A DNA stretch of 64,000 nucleotides from contig VGFQ01000011.1 in NCBI GenBank assembly GCA_016868815.1, positions 1-64,000 on the forward strand, read 5' to 3'. How positions within the stretch are numbered: position 1 is the first letter of the stretch; every line of letters starts with the position of its first letter. Source of the stretch: Bacteroidota bacterium (lineage in GTDB: Bacteria > Bacteroidota > Bacteroidia > Chitinophagales > Chitinophagaceae). The notes under the pieces are model-generated. The model did no database searches. It had not been told where the DNA came from and worked only from the letters and a program-made list of their open reading frames with translations. Shown here in pieces: positions 17,040 to 25,446 of this stretch. The position numbers and the translations under genes were made by a program.

Positions 17040-17894
17040 ATGTCAAGCCGGGTCCCATTTTTTTTAAGATCCTATCTGGCAAGCCAAGGGAGTCTTTCCC
17101 TGCCCGGCTTCGGTCGGATCATGTTCGACATGTCTTTATCACCCGATGCTTCGGAGGCCAACAACCGATTTCCGCCTGACAGCCTCACGTTTCGTGCTGA
17201 GGCCAAAGGCAGCTGGGATCCCGAACTGATTGATTTTATCTGCCGGGAGACCGGCAAGATTCGCCCCTTGATCATGTCTGACCTGAATTCTTACCTCGAG
17301 TTCGGGCATGAGCTGACGATGACCAGTAAGCCTTTCTATATCGAAGGCATCGGATGGCTGCAGCAAAACGCTCAACATGAGGTAACCTTGATGCAGGAAG
17401 ACGGGGTAATAGCCCCTTCAGAGATTCGACCCCAGAGAAGGGAGCGCCCAAGGTCCCTGCAACGCTTTACCTTTCCGGCTTACATCCGCTGGAGTAGCAT
17501 TGCGGTGGTCCTGCTGCTGTCTTCACTGGCCGCAGCACTGGGGTATGTAGCTGTCAGCGGTATATGGCGTGGCTTGTCGCTGTTCCAGCCCCGTGATGCG
17601 GCTATAGCCCCGGCCCCGGCAAAGGAAACAGCCGACCTTGCGCCAGCCCAGCTTATTGAAAAGCCATATCCCTTTGTGGTCGTCCTGGAAGTCTCTTCGA
17701 GAAACCGTGCACTGAAGCGCTATGCCGACCTGAAGGAATGGGGACATCCCGTCCGTATGAGCACAAAAGATTCCGTCAAATTCAAACTCTACATCCCGAT
17801 CCGGGCACCCCTTCCCGACACCGCCAGGCACAGGGACTCCCTTTCTTTGTTCTTCAACAGAAAGGTCTGGATTGAAACCCACCCGGATGAATGA
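17040..17894 (+). CDS. HU-CCDC81-like / SPOR-type membrane protein
   Basis: A 284-residue protein. Residues 5-115 resemble the paired HU-like (CCDC81-type) domains of Bacteroidota: FLRSYLASQGSLSLPGFGRI, then IDFICRETGKIRPLIMSDLNSYLEFGHEL and PFYIEGIGWLQQN. A basic stretch precedes one membrane segment at about 152-175, and the C-terminal 70 residues (PFVVVLEVSSRNRALKRYADLKEWG) look like a divergent SPOR peptidoglycan-binding domain. In this layout the HU part is cytoplasmic and the SPOR part periplasmic, so it may couple DNA or cytoplasmic filaments to denuded glycan strands at division sites; that is inference. TATTTTG lies immediately before the ATG. The end overlaps the next gene by a few bases. 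Confidence 0.72.
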   Translation: MSSRVPFFLRSYLASQGSLSLPGFGRIMFDMSLSPDASEANNRFPPDSLTFRAEAKGSWDPELIDFICRETGKIRPLIMSDLNSYLEFGHELTMTSKPFYIEGIGWLQQNAQHEVTLMQEDGVIAPSEIRPQRRERPRSLQRFTFPAYIRWSSIAVVLLLSSLAAALGYVAVSGIWRGLSLFQPRDAAIAPAPAKETADLAPAQLIEKPYPFVVVLEVSSRNRALKRYADLKEWGHPVRMSTKDSVKFKLYIPIRAPLPDTARHRDSLSLFFNRKVWIETHPDE

Positions 17895-18570
17895 CCGATC
17901 GCGATCGGTAGTCTTGCTATATATGCTGGCCTGCGTAGCAGACATCGCCTGCCTGAACCTATATCCGGAGGCTCGTCCCTGGACGAAGCCCTGGCTGATG
18001 CCTTTGCTGATGGGCTTTTGCTGGACTGCGATGTACCCACTACATGCTCGCCCCTACACCATCCTGGCGGCACTGGCCTTTTCCTGGATGGGCGACCTAC
18101 TCTTGCTGGGCAAGGGCCCAGGCTGGTTCCTGGCAGGACTTGCCTCCTTTTTGCTGGCGCATCTGACCTATATCACGTACTTCCTTTCGATCCGCTCCCC
18201 TAAAGTATCTTTTTTAAAGAGAAGGCCTGTTATGCTCCTTGCGGTCGGCGTCTTCGTGTTTGAATTGCTGCATATCCTATGGCCTGGTCTGGGAGATCTG
18301 CGCTGGGCTGTCACGGCCTATGCCGTCGTTATCGGAACCATGCTCTGCTGCGCCCTTTGGCAATATGGAAAGATTCCTAATGCCGCCGCGGTACCTTTCA
18401 TGCTGGGGGCCCTGTCGTTTGTTTTTTCGGATGCCTTACTGGCGATAGATCGATTTCGAGAACCCTTCCCGGCAGCCGGCACCGCCATCATGGCCACCTA
18501 TTGCCTGGCACAATGGCTGCTCGTCAAGGGCAGCCTGCACGCAGGACAGGAGCAGCGTTTGCCGGCCTAG
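17887..18570 (+). CDS. Lysoplasmalogenase family membrane protein (YhhN/TMEM86)
   Basis: A 227-residue polytopic membrane protein with about eight hydrophobic segments. The pattern KPWLMPLLMGFCW near residue 35, ALAFSWMGDLLLL near 63 with the conserved acidic residue, and the later SFVFSDALLAIDRF are typical of the YhhN family, whose studied members hydrolyse the vinyl-ether bond of lysoplasmalogens. Whether this organism makes plasmalogens is unknown. The start at 17887 (MNDRSRS) overlaps the stop of the previous gene by eight bases; an ATG at 17872 is also possible. Coupled translation with the SPOR-type gene is likely. Confidence 0.85.
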   Translation: MNDRSRSVVLLYMLACVADIACLNLYPEARPWTKPWLMPLLMGFCWTAMYPLHARPYTILAALAFSWMGDLLLLGKGPGWFLAGLASFLLAHLTYITYFLSIRSPKVSFLKRRPVMLLAVGVFVFELLHILWPGLGDLRWAVTAYAVVIGTMLCCALWQYGKIPNAAAVPFMLGALSFVFSDALLAIDRFREPFPAAGTAIMATYCLAQWLLVKGSLHAGQEQRLPA

Positions 18571-18582
18571 GAAATCCCTCTA

Positions 18583-18614
18583 CAAAAAAAAGGAGCGGCT
18601 ATGGTAGCCGCTCC
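18583..18614 (-). terminator. Rho-independent terminator of groES-groEL
   Basis: Read on the minus strand, GGAGCGGCTA-CCA-TAGCCGCTCC is a perfect ten-base stem with a three-base loop, followed by TTTTTTTT. It lies about 70 bases after the groEL stop. The plus-strand gene ending at 18570 converges on it; the strong T-tract favours the groEL direction. Confidence 0.9.
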
Positions 18615-18680
18615 CTGCAATGGTCTGATGCAGGCCACGGAAGAGCAATGTAATTACCTGCTCCTCTTTGACCAGATAGA

Positions 18681-20321
18681 TTAATAATCCATGCCACCCA
18701 TGCCCGGTGCACCGCCGCCATGATTGTTGATGGGCTCTTCCTTCTTGGGTTTGTCGGCAACCACGCACTCTGTCGTGAGTAGCATGCCGGCAATGGAGGC
18801 AGCATGCTCGAGGGCGACGCGGCTGACTTTGGTGGGGTCGATGACACCGGCCGTCAACAGCTTCTCATAGCTATCGGTACGGGCGTTGTAGCCGAAGTCG
18901 TCTTTACCCTCCTTCACCTTCTGTACGACGATGGAACCTTCGATGCCGGCATTGGCAACGATGGTGCGCAGGGGCTCCTCGAGGGCACGGCGAACGATGG
19001 CGATGCCTGTCGTCTCGTCTTCATTGGCACCTTTCTTCTTGTCAAGCGACTCAATGGCGCGGATGTAGGCAATGCCACCGCCGGGCACAATACCTTCCTC
19101 GACAGCGGCTCGGGTGGCATGCAGCGCATCGTCCACACGATCCTTCTTCTCCTTCATCTCTGTTTCGGTAGCGGCACCGATATTGAGGACGGCTACACCA
19201 CCACTGAGCTTGGCCAGGCGCTCCTGGAGCTTCTCCTTGTCGTACTCAGAAGTAGTCGTCTCGATCTGGGCCTTGATCTGTCCGATACGGGCTTTAATGT
19301 CTTCTTTCTTGCCTTTTCCACCGACGACGGTGGTGTTGTCCTTGTCGATGGTGACGCGCTCTGCCCGTCCGAGGTAAGACAGATCGGCATTCTCGAGCTT
19401 ATAGCCCTGCTCTTCGGAAATTACCAGACCCTTAGTTAGAATGGCAATGTCCTGCAGCATCTCCTTGCGGCGGTCGCCAAAGCCAGGAGCCTTGACGGCA
19501 GCCACTTTCAGGGTGCCACGCAGCTTGTTGACAACGAGGGTAGCCAGAGCCTCGCCCTCCAAGTCTTCTGCAATAATGACAAGAGGCGCTCCCTGCTGGG
19601 CGACTTTCTCCAAAATATGGAGGACGTCCTTCATGGCAGAAACTTTCTTGTCATAGATCAAAATATATGGGTTCTGCAACTCGCACTCCATCTTATCAGA
19701 GTTGGTGACGAAGTACGGAGATATGTATCCCCGGTCAAACTGCATACCTTCCACCAACTCTATGCTAGTCTCGGTACCACGGGCTTCTTCGACCGTGATG
19801 ACGCCGTCTTTGCCAACCTTTTGCATGGCAGAGGCGATCAGCTTACCAATCTCTGGATCGTTGTTGGCGGAGATGGAAGCGACCTGCTCAATTTTCTTGC
19901 TGTCATTACCGACCGTTTGGGTCTGCTTCTGAAGATTCTCCACAACGATGTCGACTGCCTTGTCGATGCCACGCTTCAGATCCATCGGGTTGGCACCTGC
20001 GGTAACATTCTTTAATCCCTCAGTGATGATGGACTGTGCCAGGACGGTAGCCGTTGTGGTGCCATCTCCAGCGACGTCTGCTGTCTTGGAGGCGACCTCC
20101 TTGACCATCTGAGCACCCATATTCTCAATTGGATCTTCTAGTTCAATGTCTTTGGCGACCGTCACACCGTCTTTGGTGACGGTGGGGGAGCCGAACTTCT
20201 TCTCGAGGACCACATTGCGACCTTTGGGGCCGAGGGTCACTTTCACTGCATTCGCGAGCACATCAACGCCCTTTTTCATCTTGGCGCGAGCCTCGGTGTT
20301 GAAGTATAACTGTTTTGCCAT
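18681..20321 (-). CDS. groEL: Chaperonin GroEL
   Basis: The 546-residue 60-kDa chaperonin subunit, full length. It begins [22 protein letters not shown], contains the ATP-binding signatures [20 protein letters not shown] and [16 protein letters not shown] with the hydrolytic Asp, and ends in the GGM-type tail PGMGGMDY. It forms the double heptamer that folds client proteins with GroES. It follows groES after about 50 bases in the standard bicistronic order and ends at a strong terminator. Confidence 0.99.
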   Translation of the reverse strand: MAKQLYFNTEARAKMKKGVDVLANAVKVTLGPKGRNVVLEKKFGSPTVTKDGVTVAKDIELEDPIENMGAQMVKEVASKTADVAGDGTTTATVLAQSIITEGLKNVTAGANPMDLKRGIDKAVDIVVENLQKQTQTVGNDSKKIEQVASISANNDPEIGKLIASAMQKVGKDGVITVEEARGTETSIELVEGMQFDRGYISPYFVTNSDKMECELQNPYILIYDKKVSAMKDVLHILEKVAQQGAPLVIIAEDLEGEALATLVVNKLRGTLKVAAVKAPGFGDRRKEMLQDIAILTKGLVISEEQGYKLENADLSYLGRAERVTIDKDNTTVVGGKGKKEDIKARIGQIKAQIETTTSEYDKEKLQERLAKLSGGVAVLNIGAATETEMKEKKDRVDDALHATRAAVEEGIVPGGGIAYIRAIESLDKKKGANEDETTGIAIVRRALEEPLRTIVANAGIEGSIVVQKVKEGKDDFGYNARTDSYEKLLTAGVIDPTKVSRVALEHAASIAGMLLTTECVVADKPKKEEPINNHGGGAPGMGGMDY

Positions 20322-20369
20322 GTTACTGGTATTTGAGGTTAGTGATATATAAAATAATCATGCAACGAA

Positions 20370-20651
20370 TTAGACAATAGCCAGGATATCTGATTCGCGC
20401 ATGATGAGATAGTCAATGCCTTCGATCGTGATCTCCGTACCGCTATACTTGCCATAAAGGACCGTGTTGCCAGCCTTGACCGTCATTGGCTCGTCCTTTT
20501 TCCCGGGGCCTGCAGCCATGACCGTCCCTCGCTGGGGCTTCTCTTTGGCAGTGTCAGGGATGATGATTCCTCCGGCAGACTTCTCCTCGGCGGGAGCAGC
20601 TTTTACAATTACCCGGTCATGTAATGGGGTAATGCTCAACTTCTTAGCCAT
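20370..20651 (-). CDS. groES: Co-chaperonin GroES
   Basis: The 93-residue lid of the GroEL cage, full length. Family marks are [12 protein letters not shown], the mobile loop [21 protein letters not shown], and the C-terminal [25 protein letters not shown]. It is the first gene of the groESL operon. The AT-rich leader holds no CIRCE element (TTAGCACTC-N9-GAGTGCTAA), so HrcA control is not supported by the sequence. Confidence 0.99.
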   Translation of the reverse strand: MAKKLSITPLHDRVIVKAAPAEEKSAGGIIIPDTAKEKPQRGTVMAAGPGKKDEPMTVKAGNTVLYGKYSGTEITIEGIDYLIMRESDILAIV

Positions 20652-20957
20652 AAAATTTTGTTTTAATAATTGATTTGATGAAACAATATCATGCTCACAT
20701 GACTAATTAAAATATGCGAGTTCCAAGTAAACATCGAAATCCATACCATTCCCGCGAACAGGAAATCTTGGCAGGCCTAGAGATCATAAGCCCCGCCGAG
20801 CGCCTGACAAATCAGACAGACAGAGAAGCGCCGCCTGACAATATTGCACAGACCCGGCCTCCCACCGAGAAAGGGATATGAGATCCATAGCCCGGCAGGC
20901 CATCCGCGCAGGATGGTAATTTCAACGTAATCTTGTAGTATTAAAGCTCTTTACCAG
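20652..20957. other. Intergenic region between divergent groESL and nusB
   Basis: A 306-base gap without a gene. The groES side is AT-rich and the nusB side GC-rich. It holds two copies of CGCCTGACAA (20801-20810 and 20832-20841) and, 22 bases before the nusB start, TAATCTTG at 20928-20935, one base off the TAnnTTTG element. No CIRCE, RNA gene or ORF was seen. Confidence 0.6.
20801..20841 (+). promoter_or_regulatory. Direct repeat CGCCTGACAA x2 upstream of groES
   Basis: Two identical ten-base copies whose starts are 31 bases (about three helical turns) apart. The first continues as CTGACAAATCAG, a small palindrome, and the second as TGACAATATTG. The location 150-190 bases upstream of groES, and about 120-155 upstream of nusB, suggests a binding site for a heat-shock or other regulator, which is inference. 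Confidence 0.3.
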
Positions 20958-21881
20958 TTGATCAGCAGAAGGAATATCCGGGTGAAAGTCATGCAGACGC
21001 TTTATGCTATTGAAGCGGGGGCCTGCCCGGCAGACGTCTCGCGTGCCCACGAAGAACTTTCAAAAAAGTTGGAACAATCGTCCCGGTTGTTTTCATACCT
21101 CCTCTTTCTCCTCTCCGAAGTCGCAAAATATGCCGAGAAGGACGCCCTGAAAAGGGCCTCCAAACACCTCCCCTCCCAAGATGACCTGCAGGTGGACGTG
21201 AAGGTGAGCGGCAATGAGCTGATGGCCCATTATACCCTCGATCCTGCCTTTCAGCAGTGGGCCATCCGGGGTAATTTTCAGGCGCATCTCGACATAGCAC
21301 TGACAAAAAAATGCTACCTGACCCTGTGCGCAACGCCAGAGTATGCAGCATATATCTCGAGCCCGAAGCGCGACAAGAATAGTGAACGGGACATCCTTTT
21401 GCACATCTTCAACAACATCCTGCTGCCGGATGAACGCATAGACGAACACCTCTCAGAACAGTTCCTCGTATGGGATGATGATGCCGAGATGATGCAGACC
21501 ATGGTCGTACACTTCCTGCAACGCCCGGCTGGCTGGGATTTGGAACAGGTCATCTCCAACGAAAAGCGAAACTTCGGCCTGGAACTGCTGAAGACCACCC
21601 TTGAGAAAAAAGCACACTGCCTGGAAGTCATCGGCAGTAAACTTCAAAACTGGGACGCAGACCGAATCGCCCTGCTCGACATGGTCCTCATGCGGATGGG
21701 GCTCTGTGAACTGCTATACTTTGAGACGATCCCTCCCAAAGTGACCCTCAACGAATACATTGATTTGGCAAAAGACTACAGCACTGCCCACAGCGGACAA
21801 TTTGTCAACGGCATCCTCGACGGCATCCATAAAGAGATGGAGGCAGAAGGGCGCCTCCGCAAAGTTGAATACCGCAAGTGA
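20958..21881 (+). CDS. nusB: Transcription antitermination factor NusB
   Basis: A 307-residue NusB of the long Bacteroidota type; proteobacterial NusB is about 140 residues. The N-terminus MISRRNIRVKVMQTLYAIEAG and the C-terminal third (LKTTLEKKAHCLEVIGSKLQNWDADRIALLDMVLMRMGLCEL, then KVTLNEYIDLAKDYSTAHSGQFVNGILDGI) form the all-helical NusB fold; the middle 150 residues are a lineage-specific insertion. It binds boxA RNA with NusE during rRNA transcription. The start is a TTG at 20958, chosen because MISRRNIR is the conserved beginning. It leads a run with the DUF1573, yajC, coaE and CPBP genes. Confidence 0.94.
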   Translation: MISRRNIRVKVMQTLYAIEAGACPADVSRAHEELSKKLEQSSRLFSYLLFLLSEVAKYAEKDALKRASKHLPSQDDLQVDVKVSGNELMAHYTLDPAFQQWAIRGNFQAHLDIALTKKCYLTLCATPEYAAYISSPKRDKNSERDILLHIFNNILLPDERIDEHLSEQFLVWDDDAEMMQTMVVHFLQRPAGWDLEQVISNEKRNFGLELLKTTLEKKAHCLEVIGSKLQNWDADRIALLDMVLMRMGLCELLYFETIPPKVTLNEYIDLAKDYSTAHSGQFVNGILDGIHKEMEAEGRLRKVEYRK

Positions 21882-21921
21882 CCGTCTTTTGATACTTTCG
21901 CAACATTGCATGCCAACGCAT

Positions 21922-22377
21922 ATGCCGATGACCCGTTTCTGCCACCTCCTAATTAGCGGAATCCTACTGATGGCGGTTATTGCCTGCGGCAGTGGACCGA
22001 ATACCCAGACGCCTGCCCTTGCCGACATGTCAAAGGCCGACACGGTGGAGCAACCCCACCAGACGAGCTTACGGTGGATCGACTCGACCCTAGACTTCGG
22101 CAAGGTAACGGAAGGGGAGACCATTGAAGCGCGTTTTCGATTCCAGAACACCGGCAACCACCCACTGGTCATAAGCAATGTCTCGCCCTCCTGTGGATGC
22201 ACCGTCGCAGAAAAGCCGGCAGCACCGATCGCACCGGGTACCGAAGGCTCTATCAAAGCGTCCTTCGACAGCAGGGGCCGTCCCGGGCCGAACCTAAAGA
22301 CCCTGAACGTGTACAGCAACACGACGGAAGGCATGCATCAACTCACCTTTACCGTCGAAGTGCTCGGCAAAAAATGA
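21922..22377 (+). CDS. DUF1573 domain lipoprotein
   Basis: A lipoprotein of about 151 residues with a lipobox in LLMAVIACGSG and one DUF1573 domain: FDFGKVTEGETIEARFRFQNTGNHPLVISNVSPSCGCTV-type sequence with the conserved SCGCT, ending in TFTVEVLGKK. The fold is ASH/MSP-like (immunoglobulin-like). The function is unknown; the position before yajC is common in the phylum. Three in-frame ATGs (21910, 21922, 21928) precede the signal peptide. A TACTTTCG sequence, close to a -7 element, ends nine bases before 21910, so a separate promoter is possible. Confidence 0.85.
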   Translation: MPMTRFCHLLISGILLMAVIACGSGPNTQTPALADMSKADTVEQPHQTSLRWIDSTLDFGKVTEGETIEARFRFQNTGNHPLVISNVSPSCGCTVAEKPAAPIAPGTEGSIKASFDSRGRPGPNLKTLNVYSNTTEGMHQLTFTVEVLGKK

Positions 22378-22420
22378 AGACTGAACCCTTAACAGATTCC
22401 ATAACACAATAACCCTTCCG

Positions 22421-22753
22421 ATGAACGCACATCTCATCCTCCTGCAAGCCGAAGGCGCCGGCACCATGCAGCTCATCCTGCTTGGCGGCATGGTATTGGT
22501 TTTCTATTTTTTCATGATACGCCCGCAGGCCCAGAAAGCCAAAAAAGCCAAGTCGTTTCAAGATGGCTTGCAGAAAGGCGACCGGATCGTCACCATCGCC
22601 GGCATCCATGGCGTCGTACAGAAGCTGAACGATGACAATTCCACCCTCATGATGGAAGTAAGCCCCGGCTCATATGTCAAGGTAGAACGGAGCGCCATCA
22701 GCATGGAGTGGAGCCAGCAGATCAACAAAGCCACCCCCGCGCCAGCCAAATGA
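22421..22753 (+). CDS. yajC: Preprotein translocase subunit YajC
   Basis: A 110-residue single-span membrane protein that associates with SecDF. It has one membrane segment (about residues 16-33), followed by FYFFMIRPQAQKAKKAKSFQDGLQKGDRIVTIAGIHGVVQKL, the YajC signature. It sits in the nusB-DUF1573-yajC-coaE run; secDF itself lies 4 kb away as a separate transcription unit. Confidence 0.96.
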   Translation: MNAHLILLQAEGAGTMQLILLGGMVLVFYFFMIRPQAQKAKKAKSFQDGLQKGDRIVTIAGIHGVVQKLNDDNSTLMMEVSPGSYVKVERSAISMEWSQQINKATPAPAK

Positions 22754-22808
22754 TTCCTGCCGTCCTACGCAGAAAACTCCCTGGCTACCGAATCAATCAG
22801 TAACCAAG

Positions 22809-23414
22809 ATGCTGAAAATGGGTCTCACGGGCGGTATGGGTTCCGGAAAGACAACCGCAGCGCGCATCTTCGAAGCCCTGGGCATACCCATATATTACGC
22901 CGACCAGGCCGCAAAACGTCTCATGGAGGAAGAGGCCGGCATCCGCTCCGCCATTCAACAAGCTTTTGGGACGGAGGCCTACCAAGACGGACACCTAAAC
23001 CGCAGCTGGCTGGCATCACAAGTCTTTCACGACCCGGAACGCATCCGCAGGCTCAACGCATTGGTCCATCCTGCCACGCTGGCAGACGCCCGGCACTGGA
23101 TGGGCCAGCAAACCACCCCATATGCCGTAAAAGAAGCTGCCCTCCTTTTTGAGAGTGGCTCCGAGCAGGAGCTTGACCTTGTCGTCGGCGTGCAGGCCAG
23201 CCAAGAGACCCGTCTCCGGCGGGTGCTGCAGCGCGACGGCGTCACCCGAGAAGAAGCCTTGAACCGGATGCAACGGCAGATGGATGAGCAAGAGAAGATG
23301 GCCCGGTGCGATCGCATATTGGTCAATGAAGACGACAGCCGGCTGACGCCCCAGGTGCTGGCCCTGCACGAAGAGCTGCTGCACCTGGCGGCGAAAATGC
23401 CTCCCTTCCCATGA
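22809..23414 (+). CDS. coaE: Dephospho-CoA kinase
   Basis: Catalyses the last step of coenzyme A synthesis, phosphorylating the ribose 3'-hydroxyl of dephospho-CoA. The 201-residue P-loop kinase begins MLKMGLTGGMGSGKTTAARIF and contains YYADQAAKRLM, the lid-type RVLQRDGVTREEALNRMQRQMDEQEK and a late RILVNED. Length is normal. It is 55 bases after yajC and 10 bases before the CPBP gene. Confidence 0.95.
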   Translation: MLKMGLTGGMGSGKTTAARIFEALGIPIYYADQAAKRLMEEEAGIRSAIQQAFGTEAYQDGHLNRSWLASQVFHDPERIRRLNALVHPATLADARHWMGQQTTPYAVKEAALLFESGSEQELDLVVGVQASQETRLRRVLQRDGVTREEALNRMQRQMDEQEKMARCDRILVNEDDSRLTPQVLALHEELLHLAAKMPPFP

Positions 23415-23424
23415 GCCCATCCAT

Positions 23425-24192
23425 ATGGAATCCTTCCCAAGCCTCATAGACCACCTCGTCGTCATCTTCTTCGGATGGGCGATGCCCTTGCTCTCGAGCC
23501 TACAGGGTCGCAAGGCCATCCGCGTCGTCGTCTTTAGCGAGCCCGTCCGAAAGCGCTTCTATCTGTCCAACAGCCTCACGCTGTCAGCCTTTGCCAGCAT
23601 CGTACTGCTCACATGGCAATGGCAACAACGACCCTGGGAGGCCATGGGCTTTCGTGGCTTCCTGCCGGCCCAGCCGCGGATCGTCGTCCCACTCACCCTG
23701 CTCCTGCTGTTCTTGTTTGGGATAGACCTTTGGCGTGGATGGCGGCATACGATGCGGGGCGCCGCCGAACGGAGCGACTTACTACGAAAAACGCCTTTCC
23801 TGCCGAGGCAACCTCGAGAACTTCCATATTATATTCTCATGTGCGCCAGCGCAGGCATCTTCGAAGAAGTCATATACCGGGGTTTCATGGTGACCTATTT
23901 TCTGCCGGACCTCAACGGAAGGGAAGGCTGGCCCTTCCTGGCAATGGGCGTGCCGGCCCTCCTCTTCAGCCTGGCACACTACTACCAAGGCTGGGCATCC
24001 ATGGGTAAAATCCTGCTGTTGTCCGTCCTGCTGGCAATGATCTTCATCTGGGGAGGCTCCCTCGGATGGGTAATGGCGCTACACTTTACGATAGACTTCG
24101 CTACCGGGCTTTCCATGATGCGCATCGCCCGGCTGGCCGACGAGGAGCGTCGCCGGGCACAGCGAGAACAGGCAAGCGCCCTGCAGGCCTAG
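23425..24192 (+). CDS. CPBP family intramembrane glutamic endopeptidase
   Basis: A 255-residue polytopic membrane protein. It has the two CPBP (Abi/Rce1) motifs: FEEVIYRGF at about residues 146-154 with the catalytic glutamate pair, and LLFSLAHYYQGW around 179-190 with the conserved histidine, then a third ALHFTIDFATG. Relatives cleave membrane peptides or act in prenyl-protein or bacteriocin-related processing; the substrate here is unknown. The stop overlaps the stop region of the convergent ceramidase gene by four bases. Confidence 0.85.
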   Translation: MESFPSLIDHLVVIFFGWAMPLLSSLQGRKAIRVVVFSEPVRKRFYLSNSLTLSAFASIVLLTWQWQQRPWEAMGFRGFLPAQPRIVVPLTLLLLFLFGIDLWRGWRHTMRGAAERSDLLRKTPFLPRQPRELPYYILMCASAGIFEEVIYRGFMVTYFLPDLNGREGWPFLAMGVPALLFSLAHYYQGWASMGKILLLSVLLAMIFIWGGSLGWVMALHFTIDFATGLSMMRIARLADEERRRAQREQASALQA

Positions 24193-25439
24193 CGGAGGCG
24201 TGCTGCCAGGCTGGCGATGGCCTTCATGACCGCCTCGGCCGTCGCAGGGCCGACCGACATGCTACAGAGGTAGTCGGCGTGTGGTGGACGAGGATCCCCG
24301 CTGAAAAAACCCACGTCAAGAATATAGCCCAAGGCATCCATACCAAGCCCCAGGACAAAGCTGGGCCCTTCCTTCGGCAACAGCGCACGGGTGCGATGGC
24401 TCATCTCAGGGATGCTCTCGCCGGGATGTGTGGCAAAGCAGGCGTCTCCCACCCGGAAGACTGCTACCTCCGTCTCGACACTGTCTCCGATATCCCTGCG
24501 GATGACACCGGCCTGCGCCAGCAATCGGAAACCGGGATTCTCGACATGGAGGCGCAGCTGCTGGCTGGCAAAGAAAATGCCGCGGCCCGAAAGCGGGCGG
24601 GCCGTTGCCAGCGCCTGTCGCACCGCCTCGGCCAGCCCGCGGCCACGGAATAGTGCCTGGCTCAACTGCTTGGGCTCATGCTCCGGCTGCACCCAGCCAC
24701 CGATGGCGCCTTGCAGGAACAGGTTTACCCCGCCAAAAAGCGAGTCCATGTGTTGATAGAAGCCGGCGATATAGTCGGAGCTGACCTCCAAGACCGCGCC
24801 GTCGAGGATGGTGGGATGGCAGGCAAAGTTGGTAAGGGTGGCCAGACTACGACCCTGGGCGTTCAAGAAACGGAGCGTCGTCAGTGACTGGTCGAGCTGC
24901 GCGGGACGAGAAATGTTGTACACCCACCCTTCGCCATGAGTGGAGACGGCATAAGCGGCCCGGGCTGGCACCCGCGCTTCCCAGGCCCGCAAGACCTGTT
25001 CGGAAGCCGTCGCCACCAGCTTCTTCATATAGTGGGTGTCGACGCCGGACTGCATCCGGTCAGGACCCCATAGGCCCACGACGTCTGGCCCAGCATGGGT
25101 GTGGGTACTCGACATCACAATGCGGGAAGCGTCGAAGGCGTCATCGCGGATGCAGGTGGCGACAGACTGCCGGATCTGCTGCAGCTGCGGATAGAGCAAT
25201 CCAATGCAGTCGAATGTCAGGATCACCACAGAACTGCGGCCATCGGAGACGGCCAAGGCCTTGACGAAAAGGTCGTCGTGCACGCCGGTAAAACGACGGT
25301 TCAGGGTGTGGCCTGCGATAAAGGCCCCGGGGGCCGGGCTGATGGAAGCCGAAGACGCCCCCACCTGCCACTGCGCCTGCAGGGAAGTCCCCAGCAGAAG
25401 GATATGGCAAAAGCAGTATGCCCCGAGTCGTAACCGCAT
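24189..25439 (-). CDS. Neutral/alkaline ceramidase N-terminal domain protein
   Basis: A 416-residue exported protein with a signal peptide ending near SLQAQ. It matches the N-terminal zinc-hydrolase domain of neutral ceramidases: VGASSASISPAPGAFIAGH, VVILTFDCIGL, the metal motif SSTHTHAGPD and later LTNFACHPT followed by SSDYIAGFY. Only this domain is present; the C-terminal immunoglobulin-like domain of full ceramidases is absent, as in many Bacteroidota. Whether it hydrolyses ceramides (sphingolipids are made by many members of the phylum) or another amide is not known. It is convergent with the CPBP gene and close to the aminotransferase gene on its own strand. Confidence 0.85.
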   Translation of the reverse strand: MRLRLGAYCFCHILLLGTSLQAQWQVGASSASISPAPGAFIAGHTLNRRFTGVHDDLFVKALAVSDGRSSVVILTFDCIGLLYPQLQQIRQSVATCIRDDAFDASRIVMSSTHTHAGPDVVGLWGPDRMQSGVDTHYMKKLVATASEQVLRAWEARVPARAAYAVSTHGEGWVYNISRPAQLDQSLTTLRFLNAQGRSLATLTNFACHPTILDGAVLEVSSDYIAGFYQHMDSLFGGVNLFLQGAIGGWVQPEHEPKQLSQALFRGRGLAEAVRQALATARPLSGRGIFFASQQLRLHVENPGFRLLAQAGVIRRDIGDSVETEVAVFRVGDACFATHPGESIPEMSHRTRALLPKEGPSFVLGLGMDALGYILDVGFFSGDPRPPHADYLCSMSVGPATAEAVMKAIASLAARLR

Positions 25440-25446
25440 GTGCTTG

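Noticed and set aside
18804-20015. Plus-strand ORFs of 211 and 132 codons opposite groEL
   Set aside because: Shadows of a highly conserved gene.
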